A DNA stretch of 64,000 nucleotides from Terfezia claveryi (taxonomy: Eukaryota > Ascomycota > Pezizomycetes > Pezizales > Pezizaceae). Below the pieces are notes generated by a model. That model was not told where the DNA came from. It saw only the letters and a list, made by a program, of their open reading frames with translations, and made no database searches. Positions 20,839-33,500 of this stretch are shown piece after piece. The stretch is from NCBI GenBank assembly GCA_015179025.1, contig WHUX01000064.1, forward strand, positions 62,001 through 126,000, in the 5' to 3' direction. A program made the translations under genes and the position numbers. Numbering within the stretch: the stretch's first letter is position 1; every line of letters begins with the position of its first letter.

Positions 20839-23800
20839 AGAATTACATTAATGCAATGTACTTAATTTTCAATACGATTACTTAAAAGTACCAAAGCAAT
20901 ATACAGTAATGAAATAACACTATAAAAGATTAATATAAACAAATCCAAAAGGTATACAAATTGAAAACGGTAGTAGTTATACACCTTTTAACCCATTTTG
21001 GAACCTATTACTCATATTTCCAAGTCTATGGTCTCATCTTATTTAAACTTCTAAACTGTAAATACGTAGTTATATATTTCGGTGATTCCGGAGGAGACGA
21101 CGGGATTATAATTTTTTGCAATGCAATGCCGAAATGGTATATATCGTTTGGGCTTTGGCGGGGAAAGTTACCGTCCTACTTTTATGGAGAAGACCATGAA
21201 GATGGCAGAAAGCGATCGGCTTACTATCGGCTCGCTAAGTAAGTTTAGCGCGGTCGCTGTTTATCTAGGCCGAAGAAGGAAGTGACTACCGCAGTTGGTA
21301 TAGTGTCAATGAAGTGCGGGCCTACGATAAAGTCTCCCTCCGTAGCACTAAACTGGTAAACTGCAATTATTTTGGCGATACTTGATTACCTTATGGGAAG
21401 TAGTCTCGATGGAGACTATTTAGGAAGTCACACTAGAAAGTCCCGATTTGGCACCTACCTTTTCTGGTCTCACAGACTACCATTTTGGGAATCGTGCTAG
21501 TCCTCTTTGGCACACCACTCCAGTACTCTGCAGCTCTTTATTTTTTCTTTATATTCTGCACTCGTATGCGGTCCTCTGCAGCTGCCTATTATGAGTTCTC
21601 ATGTGAGGGTAGTCTACGCGCAAGCACAAACCGAAGCTAATAGCCCACTGAGACTAAATATGTGGACTGATCACCTGCAGCAGGCCTAGCAATGGGTCCA
21701 GGGAGATGGAGAGTCAGTGATGATAGCTTGAGTGATATTGGCGGACACGGGGTGGGTGTGGATGGGAAAAAGCCCAAATAGCGAGTGTGGAAGTGGAAGT
21801 GGAAGTGGAAGTGGGGATGGAAGCGGGGGAAGAAGACGGGCAGGGAAGGAGAGAAAGGAGGGAGGTTAAAGAGATGGTTTGGATGCTTCCGTGGCGACGC
21901 TTGAGTGGGAAAGGGAAAGGGGAAAGGGAAATGGGGATCACGAGACAAGGGGTATAATACTGGGAGGTTTTACGCTTGTATTCTTCTACGTTTTTACGCC
22001 TACGCTTCTACGCTTCTAACGCTTCTACGCCCCCCTCCTCCTCCTCCGACTGATGACCTTAACGATGTTACGCTTACGATTCGCTTATCCTTATACATCA
22101 TGACATGCTATGGCATGATATGAAACGATATGATATTACATATGCAAATAGAGGGAGGGTTTATTGTTATTCTTTCTTTCAATCATTTCTCTAGTACTGC
22201 CTCTTTTACATTCCGTAAACTCCAGCTTTTTCTATTCACTACTACTACTTTGATACATTTTTTTCATTATCTTTACTCTTTTCTTCATTCCATAAAGTGC
22301 TCGGGGTATCTGATGGGATGAGGGTTTGGGCTTGGGAAGGGCTGGATCTCAAATATTAGGTTGGAGGAACGAACGGTAGGGAGACTAAGGGAAACTTTTT
22401 GGGTTTTTTTTTTCTTTTTTGTTTCAGGGGGTTATTATGGATACTTAATTCGTTCTTCATTCGGCCACTGGAATGTTACTTTCGACTTCAATTTTTCTCA
22501 TCTAGAAGGAAAATTGGACTCTGGTACTGGCGCTCCTAGGATAGGCCTACACAAATACAGGATACACTTTCAGAGGATCTGGTATTCAGGTGCCTACGGG
22601 ACTAGAATTGATTGCAATCCGACAGTCATATGCAATGGATTCAAAGAATATATATAGAACATATACTTCATACGCCTTTCCTCCATCATGCTAGCTAATT
22701 CACATACATATCCTGTATACATACTACCCGCTACCTATATATATCATATATATCTACTTTATATACATACTAGGAGGAGGACTTGGTTTCAAGAGCTCTA
22801 AATTAAAGGTCCTAGAATTAACTGCGCCATAAACCTGTTTGTGAAGAGAGCGGGATTCCAATACCTGCCCCGGCAAAAAAAAAAGCCCGCCTCAGCTCTC
22901 ACCTACCTACCTATCTTTATTATATAAATATGTCAACCTACCTGAGATAGGTTACCTAGCCTGCTCCATCTATGTAGCTAGCTCCAGACCCAAAGCATTC
23001 AGAGAAGCAATCCTAGCGGTAGCCTTTATCATCCTAATTTGGAGAGGGAAGGAAGAGCCATAAGCCAATCTCATTATGAGGTGTGGAATTATTGCTCTTA
23101 TTCTTCTTCTTTTCTGTACTGGCTCTGCCTGTCTGAACTTCACATCCAACTACAGGCAGGGTTCGAGAATCGGAACAAATATACCGCCACTGCAACTGCA
23201 GTTGGGGTAGAGGGGTTAATACTAACTTGGACTCCTATGACGTTGCATATTGTACGGCTTGGGTATTGACTGCAATCTGGTTGAGTGTTCTTTGTTTTTC
23301 TGCGGGTCGGCCAAATGTCAAGACCTCATCCTCCCTTCCCCTCCCGAGGCGGCTTGTGACTCCTACCCCTGGTGTGTATGTATGCGAGATACATACTTCA
23401 CTAACAATTCGTTTCCTGCCTCAGGAGAAGGCGCTTGGCACTCCTTCATGGCTCCATCGAGTGTCATTTGTAGATAGGTGAGGAGAAGGAAAAATGATCA
23501 GTAGGTGGGGGAATGGCACAGTCGATCCGGATATTAGATTAGAAGGGCGTCAATGACAATGATGATGAAGATAATGTCCAATCGGTTGGGCACGCTGAAG
23601 AGTTGGAAATATAATGAGCATTCTTCTTGGATTTTTCTAGGTTGGCGGAGTTGGCGGAGTTAGTTGGGATGCTTCCAGACCGGGTTTTGTGGAAAAGAAT
23701 CCTGAGGTGATAGTGATTGTACAGAGGCAGTCGGTGTGGTGGTGCAAGAGGGTTTGGGTGGAGTTCAGCGACTCCAGCACACTTTATGTATATCTGTGTG

Positions 23801-25076
23801 TGTTTAGGAATTCTATAGGAACCTTTATTGAGATAGAAAATTATGGAGTCAGATTGCTTACTTAATTACATAATTAGACTCAGTGGAGGAGTATTTTTGT
23901 GTCAGGGATACTCATGGTAGTTGGTATGACAAGCATATAACTATCTAGTTCTATAGAATTGCTTTATACGTTGCAATTAATTATTCCCAGCACCAATGAA
24001 TCAAATAAACAAACAAGCATGTGCGTCTGTGCATCTTTTGCAAGAAGAGACCCCGATCCGGTGTCACGTGACATGGAATTCGAATTGTTTGTTTCTTCGA
24101 GTATCGGGGGCCTGCAGTATATTACCGGTACTACTAGCCAGTTTCATAGACCTATATGAATTTCTAAAATCCCCTGCCTTGCCAGTTCCCGTGCGTTTGA
24201 GATTGGGGCTGGGCATGCGGAATACCAGAAGTAAGAAGTAAGTTGTTGTTAAGCATGTGGAGGTCGCGGCTTGGTTGGTTCTGAGCTAATATTGCATAAA
24301 TCAATATACAAATACATCAATAATGCTAACCCGCTTCGGCGCGAAGCAGTTCCGAAAGTGCAATTACCTACCCATTTAGGCTTGCCAAAATTTGTTTTCC
24401 CTTTCTTTCGTGTTTTAGTTTGGAGGAAGGAATGAACAATATTGTTTGTGGCTTGGCATTAGCATTCGTTAGGATGATACTGTATCTTCGTATGTGAGAG
24501 TGCACTACAGTATAGGATTGAACGAGTATCCGTGGAATAAGTCACATTGAGCGAGGAAGAGGCAGGAGAGAGGGGGGGGGGGGGGAGTTCACGCTTTGGA
24601 GGAATGACAGCTGTGGGTTTTATGATAATGAAATCAATATTGAAACCAAGATTACTTCTGCGGAGCTTGGGTACAACGCGAAAGATTCCGGGAGGGGGCG
24701 GACGGGGTATATGTAGTATAGACCGATTACAGAATCACCATTGGCGGTTCGTGGTACTATCAGTTGGCATGGGCACAGCAAGGGGTGATAAGTTCCGTTA
24801 ACCTTCGTATATTCACCTCACAAACTTCCTCATCTCAATCAGTATAAGAAAAACAGTCGACAGCTCCACATGAGTTTTTCCCAGATATTTCCCAAATCCC
24901 AAACCTATCCCTATCCGGCAAGTAACTCGCGATTCAGGAAAAAAATATAAAAAAAAAAATAACGCATAAATCCAACGCAACAGTCGCACTTCGTACATAA
25001 ACAAGAAATCCAAATTCCAATCCCAATCCAATCCCGACTTCACACTACCAACCCCGCCCAACGATATCCCCAACAT
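20839..25076. other. Long non-coding stretch with simple repeats
   Basis: No gene supported over 4.2 kb. It holds a GGAAGT microsatellite (about 21785-21815), CTACGCTTCTACG-type repeats (about 21970-22030), a CTCCTCC tract (22033-22048), an A-run near 22875, AT-rich TATATA sequence near 22730-22770 and a G-run near 24575. Open frames at 23039-23481 and 24547-24801 are of random composition. Confidence 0.45.
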
Positions 25077-28000
25077 CTAATACCCCGTCCTAGCATCCAC
25101 AGCATCAATATCATACTCCGACCCTCCGGCTTCCTCATCACAATCACAAACGGATGATCACTCGTCTTATCCGAAATAACCTGATCCCCCCTACTCCCAT
25201 ACTTCTCCGTGACGACTGTATACACCTTATAGCATCCCTTATCCAAGTCCTCATCCCGATACCTATTCACCACAACCCCATTCAACACAAAACTCAGCTC
25301 CTTCACCATCGTCAACGGCACCCCCGCCTCGCGCGTACTCCTCGGCAGCAGCCTGATGAGTAGATTGCCATCCTCCGACGTAACAGGGATGACATTAAAC
25401 CTCAAATTCGACAGCATGCGCGCCCCCGGACCATCGTAATTCCGCGCCAGCGTCTTGCGTTGGCCGCCCATCGGGCCCAGCCGGATCTCGATCTGCAGCT
25501 CGTACAGGTTGAAGTCGTAGATGCTGTCGGGGTCGATCTGGATGCTGAAGATCAGGTCCTGCCGCAAATCGGGCGGGTTGGGCCACATGGGCACGGTGAT
25601 GGACGCGCGCGCGTACGTGCCGAAGCCGTAGCATGAGTAGCTGATCTTGGGGTAGCCGGCGGGGGTGGAGGATACTCGCTCGCCGCCGTCGCCGGCGGAG
25701 GGGGGGGGGCCGGGAGAGGGCTTGGTGATGAGGTTGTATTCCTCCTCGGTGATGGCCCCACGAGCCGCGGAGGGGGGGGGGGCGCGGGTTCGCCGGTGGT
25801 ACGGGGAGAGAGAGGGAGGGGAGGGAGGAGGTTAGGTCGAACATTTTCCCTGCGTGCAGGATTCGCGGGGCGGTGGTTGCGGTGTCGACGGGTGTGGTGG
25901 CGGGGTCCAGCATGAGCAATGAACGCATCGATGAGGTCTCCAGTGGCGGGCGTTTCTTGTCGCGGATCTCCAGGTACAGCATCGGGTTGTTGAGCTGGAT
26001 GCCATGAGCGCCGAGGTCGGCTTTCGCTGCACCTCCTTGTCGAAGCCCTTCTTGAACTTTGTCGCGAGCGTGTTGTATGTGAGATTTGCAAAGTCTGGAA
26101 ATTTCAGCGTGCGGATGGAGTTATCTGGCCCCAGATAAAGGGCGGGTTATCGCCGGGCTTTACTAACGGGTTGTTCATGGGGTACGGGTCGGAGTTTATA
26201 TTCAGTTTCTTCTCGTCAGGGGGATCGGAGGTGGCCCTGTGTAGACCCGTCTGAACTGGAGGTACATTTGACTTGGTGTCAGCTGGAACGCGGCGGCGAA
26301 GGACTGCTGGTGCGGCGGCTGTCGGAAGATGAGGGTCTTGAAGTCAGGACTGCCGGGTACGCGGTCGAAGAGTGCGAGCAGGACAGTGCTGTCGAGATTT
26401 TCCTGGCGCAGGATGCTCGCCGGTTTCAGCTCCATTTCCTCCTCGGAGGTGTCTGTGAATGGGGCCTCTAAGATCAGATCGGGATATTTGGTGACTAGTT
26501 CGGAGCGCATAAGAAACCCGTGTGTAGGGACCTGGGGAAGATATGCGCCCGAGCCCTTTCCCATAGGGGTTTGGAGGTACTTCGTGATGGCGTTCTTGAT
26601 ACAAACCCTAATTTTGTCGTCGTCCTTCTCAACTTGGTTCGCCACGGCGAGGCCTCCGTCAATGAGGGCCTCCACCCAGTTCGGGTCGATATGAAAGAAC
26701 CGGAGCGACTCCCGCGGAAGATGCGTGGGGTCGGGGACGATGTATTGGGAGGGCAGATTTCCGAGGTACATTCTGTCGAGGACCCACGACATGACAATCG
26801 GCCAATCCGGGAAATTATGCGCGTTGATCTCGTTGTAGACATTGCCGTCCTTGGAGGAGGACAGCTCGGCCATGACTGTGTTCGCCGCCGCCTTGAACCG
26901 TGTCGATACTGCTGGCGACGCAAACGAGATGTCGAGGGGTTCCGCTGCGTCTCTCACCCACCGGACCGCATGGCCGGGGACGTTGCGGGTGCTGGTGCCA
27001 CTGGAGATCTCGTTTAGAGTGCGGATCCCGCGGGATAGAGATCCCAATGCGTCCTTTAGGTCGACAACGGGATGATTCTCTGCCTTGAGGGCCTCTTTCT
27101 GGGCGAGCTTCAGCCCTTCCCGATGGATTGCTGTTCGGAGACGACCCAAGGCAGCCGTGAACGCCTGATCGCCCAGCGCTTGAGTTCTGCCCACATGCCA
27201 CGCAATGCAGTAAGTCAGGTCCATGAGTCCTGTTTGCTTATCCATCACCTGCAGCTCCGTTCCGAAGAAACTCATGGTTTTCAGTTTATGTTCGATCGTC
27301 GTCGGCGCAAACGGGCCTCGGAAGAGCGCCGCACTAATTTCCCCCGTCGACGTTCGATATTTCGCAAGTGTGTACCCATCATTCAGCCGCTGCCCAATCC
27401 ATTTCGTCTTATTATCTGCCAGCAGCCGGTCGATCGTGGGTTGGGGCGGCCGTAACATGGCCATCGTATCTCCCAAATGCACCATCGCCTGCCCCACGCT
27501 GAACGAGTCCGCCGGAAGCGACATGTACGTCCAGCTGTACAAACTGGTCAACGCAACCCGCTTGTCCAAAGCAAGTGGCCATGGCGTGCCCGCGACGTAT
27601 TCGATGCTCACAAGGTGAGCAATGAGCGGCTTCGCGACCTCGTTGTCCATCGGCCCGGCTCTATGGGCTACAACCACGCCAAAAACTCCCTCCTCATCCT
27701 CAAACTCCCCGCTGTCGGCCATCCCCAGTGTATTGATATTCCGGACATGCGCTAGCCACTTGTACCTCGACACGCTGCATTTATCTTGGGCCCCTCCTTC
27801 AGGATCTCCGGGTCGTATTCCGTCGTCAACTCATTAAACATGCCCGGTTCGATGAATATGAAATCCGCCTCTGTGTCTGGGTTACTCTCTAGAAAACTAC
27901 TGGGAATCACCCTGGAGACGGACTGCTCCAACAACCTCGCCAGCGACAGGGTCACGGTCTTCGTCTCCGTCTGATTGCGCAGCAGGGGATGGTCCTCAGG

Positions 28001-28486
28001 GAGCTGCAGTTCCTCGGGGGTAAACACCATCAATGCCAACCATGGGATCGTGTTGAACCCCTCGTCCGGCTGCTTCTTGTCCGTCGCGATGCGCTCCCAC
28101 GGTAGATGCGGGTCCGTGAGGACCACATGTGGCAGCGTCTCGACCACATCGGCATGGCCCTCTGGCGGGTATTGGCTGTGAATCGCGCCCGCTGGCAGCG
28201 CAAATTGGGGGGTGACAACTGTGAAGGATTGTACCGCGGTGAGTTTGAGCGCTTTGTGGGTGCCGTTGGAGATGTATTGCTCGGTGGTGACATCGTATGT
28301 TCCTGCTACGAGTGACGGCTTGTAGTATGAATAGAGCCGCTCCTCGCCGGGGGCGAGGGCCTCGGGTTTTCCGACTATTCCGCCGAATACATGAGCATGC
28401 TCGTCGGGGGTTCCGAAGCGTTTTTTGGCGTGGCGGAGGGCGAGATGGCGGGGTGATTTTGGGACACGGCGGTTGAGGATAGGCAT
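25077..28486 (-). pseudogene. Gene A: large bacterial-like protein (~1130 aa) broken by several frameshifts
   Basis: Start ATG at 28486. The first 230 residues are open (PHVVLTDPHLPWERI, PWLALMVFTPEELQLP). One base is missing at a C-run near 27791, and the frame continues as RYKWLAHVRNINT, GVFGVVVAHR and RFFHIDPNWVEALIDGGLAV to 26202. Further shifts near 26220, 26130, 26020, ~25810 and 25115 separate EKKLNINSDPYPMNN, LKFPDFANLTYNTLATKF, NNPMLYLEIRDKKRPPLE, AITEEEYNLI and IDPDSIYDFNLYELQIEIRL. The original stop is at 25077. There are almost no internal stops in the joined pieces, so decay is recent or the indels are sequence errors. From memory, phrases such as KYLAHVRxVNT and FFxIDPNWVDALIDGALS occur in uncharacterised bacterial proteins, which suggests transfer. 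It lies 2 kb downstream of gene B on the same strand. Function unknown; no signal peptide or membrane segment seen. Confidence 0.7.
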
Positions 28487-30523
28487 GGCGTATCGACTGG
28501 AATTGAGGTTCGCCGGTGGTTCGACAGTTGATTGTATGACGTTCTAAATGTGGAATAGGTGTGGAGATGCAGGCTCGAGAATCTGCGAGCAAAAGTTTAG
28601 ATATGTCGTCGTCGTTATGGAGCTTTTTCGGTGGTGGAGTAGGAAGGAGCAATGGATATCTCTAGCAAGCATCAGCTTCCGGAGCAGTGTATACTTCTAA
28701 ACTCCCCAGTCAGCGTTCAACTCCTCTCAACAGCCTCGAGCCTGGCCATACGTTAAACGTGAATGTAGAGAAAAGAGGGATCACTCTAATGACGGAAATA
28801 AAAAAACCTTGATGATTCGATACTCTGTTCACGGTCCAGTGCTCCAGTAGAGTTGAAACGCGCTGGCCACGGTAGTGACTACTAAGAAACGTCAGCAAAA
28901 CAGTGATTCTCCCTCTGGCGAGCTGTAGTCCTGCAGTCAGGGACGATTGACTACCATTTACTCACCTAGGTACACCAGCCAGAGACTGCCACCGGAAGAC
29001 TTGATAGTTTAGAAAATGGATGGGAAATTCTCCTTCCGCATCACAACTTGGGAAGAGGAAGAGGGGCAACGTGGGGTATCCATTTGCACGCTGCCCACCA
29101 TGAGATTGATACTCCCTCACCCTTCATATGCAGCGTCGACCTCAAACCCCACTGAATCCAAGATAAATCCCACAACTGTTTACCCAGCTCATGGTGGTGG
29201 TGTCGTGACGCTGGTTTGTTTGCTCAGAACTTCCATGCCGCCGCGCGTGGTACGTTCCGCTTGACCGCCGTCCAATTAAGGCTTCTGGCTTTGTAGATCT
29301 TGCATGCAGGGAAGAGATGCGTCAACCACTGCGACTAAGACATCTCCTAATTCAGTCTGGTTTCCTAATTCTACCCCTCCCTCATTGCATCACGGCGTGC
29401 ATACGTAGGGCAAAGTATATCACAATCGACAATTGACAATCCCATAATTTTACTCCAACTGTACTGTCTCACAAACCGGTAAGCAAAACGCCTCGAATTC
29501 GACTGTAGCGGATTTTGGGAAGTATTACCTCTTTCCTTTTGGAATTGCACATGGCGGGTGAGTGAGGTATCTCACAGCTGAGCACAAGCCGGACAGCATG
29601 GCATGGGCATGCATCCCATCCCATCCCATTTTATCCCATCCTATCAGAATACAGGATGTTTCCGGTTTCAGCTCGTATTCGTTTCAAAAAGTACCTCAAT
29701 CAATCATGAATCATATATTACCCCATCCTATTACATATATTTTTATCGCATCACTGGCATGGCATCGGGACGTACATTAGGATGGTTAGCTACCGGTATA
29801 CAACGATCATATGGGAACCCCGGACGCGAAGACCCGCTTGTCTTAGACTTACCGTCTCGCGAAAACCGGATGCCTGGCTAATTCACGGAATGCGGGGTTG
29901 GGGGCTGATCGCCGCTCCCAAACGCAAGTGGGTGGTGTAATTTGACACCTTGCGGGGTCTTGGATTTGAGACAATCAGGCGTCGTCAAGTCGGGTTGCAC
30001 AAGATGTGGGGAATCCTGGAGGTGGTGCGGACAGGGGGCTTTTGCGTTACGGTGCATTGGGATGATATGGATTGCATAGGGAGTGTGTGCATTAAATGTG
30101 GCATATTGTATGCAAGGTTGGGGTATTGCATTGATTGACTCGACATCGCTGTACTTGTTCCCGTGTCAAATGACCTCGCTCTAGAGGAGTATAGAATACA
30201 CATCTGATACAAAGGTTGCTTTTTGTGCGGAATATTTCTCGTGAATTAAATAAAATTCAATGAATCAAAATAGAATATATTCAAATCTCAAGCTCCCAGT
30301 TACGTCCTTTTACGTCCTTATCCAGCTTCCCATGTCCATATCAGAACAATTCCAAAAGTAGATATGAGAAAAAGTTTTACCCATTCCAACTCCCCCTACC
30401 CAAAATACCAAATCCTTCCTCCACTTGTGTAATGAAATTCGTAGAAAAATAAAGCCACAAAACTATCACCTTCAACTGCACTCAACTATGTAGAACATAA
30501 ATTCAAACATACCCCAATCATTG
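28487..30523. other. Intergenic between genes A and B
   Basis: It holds a CCCAT microsatellite near 29612-29640, one micro-insertion (29354-29362) and AT-rich sequence near 30240-30290. A 62-82 codon open frame at 29016-29264 is not protein-like. The promoter of gene A should lie just above 28486. Confidence 0.45.
29354..29362 (+). repeat. Minimal micro-insertion with perfect 9-bp direct repeats
   Basis: AGTCTGGTT is exactly flanked by TCCTAATTC at 29345-29353 and 29363-29371. The boundary could be moved by one base so that the insert is the 10-mer CAGTCTGGTT. Confidence 0.6.
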
Positions 30524-33500
30524 TTACTTCCTCACAATAGCCTTCTGTAACTGCAGATATCCCTCCAACGCCTTATACGGCCCATTCTCCAACCCCACCC
30601 CCACCACGGGTTGTACCATCAAAGGCATATACACCTGTTCCTTAGTCGTAGTCCCGTCCTCCCCAGTTACCGGGTTTATATACGGCTGTAACCACCTCCA
30701 CCCATCCTTCTCCTGAATTCCAGGGACAATAACCCCCTTATGGTTCTTCTGCACATTCGGTATCTCATTATCCCCCAGCCTGTAGTCACTATTCAGGATA
30801 TAGTCCTTATTGAACGCCTCCACATCCTTCGCCTGCAGGAGCGGGCCAACACGGAAGAACGCAGTCATCCTGGACATGGCATCCTGCCATGTCCAGGTCG
30901 GCAGCCGGAGCTCCTTGATCGGGAGAATGCCGGAGTAAAGGTGGATCGGGGTGAAGGGGTCCATGACGACCCCAAATGACTTCAGCATCTGATTCCGCTT
31001 ATCACTGATTTCTTTAGTCGTGTTGGAGTCCCAACCGCCGCCGAGGGGCTTGCGGACGAGCGCGGGAGTGTGGTATGCGGGCATTTCGGGGTAGTTGTCT
31101 GGCTTGATCTTAACCGTCCATGGGCCTTTCTCGTTGGGCTTGAAGAATGTGTAGAGATTATCGAGGTCGAGATCGTTGCCATCGTCCTTCCGCTTCTCTA
31201 GAGTGTCGAAATACCCTAGTAGACCATCGTATGCGCGGCCTTCGTCGCCGAGCTTGAATTTGAACGAGTACTGGGGGAGCTTCTCATGGTTTATGTCGTC
31301 GAAATGTTCAAGAATGTACCTCTCGGGGAGTGCTTCGCCCTGGTTTGTGTTTTGAGATGTATACTCCGGTGTAGCGATTTCAAGCGACCACCCAACATTG
31401 ACCAATGCAAGGGGTTTCCCCACGATGCTATTGAGGAATTGCGCGTATGCTTCTGGGGCTGGAGCCGTTTTGCCGATAGCACCGTTAATCATGTCTACGA
31501 AAGACTGGAGGTTATCTGCAGTTGCCCCTAGCTTGTCCAAGAGGCTATCCAGCTGGCGGGTTTCCGTCGGTTTATCGGGTCTGCCGAAAGGTAGATATTT
31601 CTCACTGGTTCTGGTACCCCCAAACCCGCCTAGTTGTATCTCCCGGTAAAAGCGTCCGTCGGGAAGGAAAGCTTGGATACCATACTGTGCATAATTGATG
31701 ACAAGCCATCCCCAAATCGGGTTTTCCCATTCATGTTGAGGTCTCCACATTTCCTCTTCTATGTTGCGTGTGACAAAGGACGCATTCACTCGTGCAAGTT
31801 GGTTCATGTGTGGTGGAAGTTGGACATACTCGGAGCCTTCATGGTTCTCGTCATAGTCGATTGTATTGGGCCGGTAATACTTCTTCCCGCCCTTCTCCAG
31901 TTCCAGGAATTGCGGAGCGTAGTACTCGGAAATATAGGGGTATATTGGGGGAGGTAGTGTCACCGACCAGCGAGGATCGGTAGCGTGAATAGCTTGCCCG
32001 AATTTATCGATGATGTTGAGCTTCGTGATGCGGAATTGACCGTGCGTAGCTGGCTTAAAGAGTGAGTGTTTGGAGTCTGGGCGGACCAGAGATCCGTAGG
32101 GGGTGAGGTCAGTTTCCGTGTCAATCAAGCGAAATTGCTCATCACCAAAACCCGCACTTCCGTCTTTTGCGTCGCCCAGGGGAGTAAGCTTTTCTCCAGC
32201 ACGACGAATGTTCGGCTTGAGATGAGCTCCCTGTGACCTTGTCACGAGATGGTCATGGAGGCCGGAGAACGGGGCGGAAAGGAATTTGAGGCGACCCAGT
32301 TCGGTTTCAAGGAGTGCCCGATCCTTATCATCGATATATTCAGCGAGGATGGGCGGCGGAGTGTTGTCAAGAATATCGTCAATCTTGGACTTGAGCGAGA
32401 ATCCGGCCTGTGGGAGGATCAAGACTCGACCTGTCAACGTGCGGACATCTTCGATGTGTTCTTCCTTGAGAACTATCTTGTCTTTGATGCCGTACCGTAA
32501 TTTGCGAACTTTGTCCGTACTTGAGGATAGACGTTCGTCGAGGGACCAGTGATCCACTGTTACATGGTAATACTGCACCTCCCACTCCATTATCAGTGGG
32601 AACCATGGCTGCCTACCGCCCCAACGGTCGCGCCACGCAGTTTGTTCAGTTGGTTTGGTATCCGAGCCACCCTGGTCGTGAAACTGTGGAAAGTACGTTT
32701 TATCACCTTTGCTATCATCGACCTTGCCTTCGCTATTCGGCATCAAGCGGAAGAATTCGGCAAGAAGAGCTTGCGCGGTTTTCTGGAGGCTGGTTGGCAG
32801 CTTTTCCACAATCGCTGTCGGCGGCTTGGAGTCTTTCTCTGATTTCACCAGCTTGGTCCAGTCGATACCGTTGTGAACTGTTTGGTCGTCTCCCCACGAG
32901 CTGATTTCCTTCGGTGGTCTGACCTTCAGCAACTCCATGTAATCATCTGGCCAGGCACTTTCGATACCTGCCACCATGACCGTGGGATCAAGCTGCTCGT
33001 AGTAGTTCTGCATGACCTCCTTCTTCACAAGCTTTACAAAGAGAAGTTCGTCCTCCATCTTACCTCGCGGATCATCTCTGAGCCTGCCATTTTCTAATAC
33101 GAAATTAATGTCACCTGCCAGTCCGCCCTCCCCGTTGGCAATCTGCTCTAGCTGCTTAATTCTTGCGGTAATTTCTTTCACCTCTTCTTTCACTTGATTT
33201 TTGTAGTCCGACTCCTGGTTCTTCGAGAAGCTAACATACTTCCACCACCGCGCAAACAACTCCCACCTCGTGTCCTGCTGGGTCCGCAGAACCACGTCAA
33301 GATGGAACTGGAGGTCGTTCAATCGATCTAGATTTCTGATCATTGCTTCACTGGGCGGGGTTACAGGCTGTCCTTCGTTCGCCGAGCCACCGAAATACCA
33401 CCGGGTACCACCAGGTGCCGCCTGGTAGTTGTAGTTGTACAAGAGATCCTCCGCAGCACGCTGCGCGTCGACAGAGTCGTCCTTGTCGATGAGCAATGTT

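Noticed and set aside
25552..26091. Long Pro/Arg-rich open frames antisense or frame-shifted to gene A (also 26815-27201, 27996-28652)
   Set aside because: They are shadows of GC-rich coding sequence; composition is random (Arg/Pro/Ser/His) and they overlap recognisable gene A segments.
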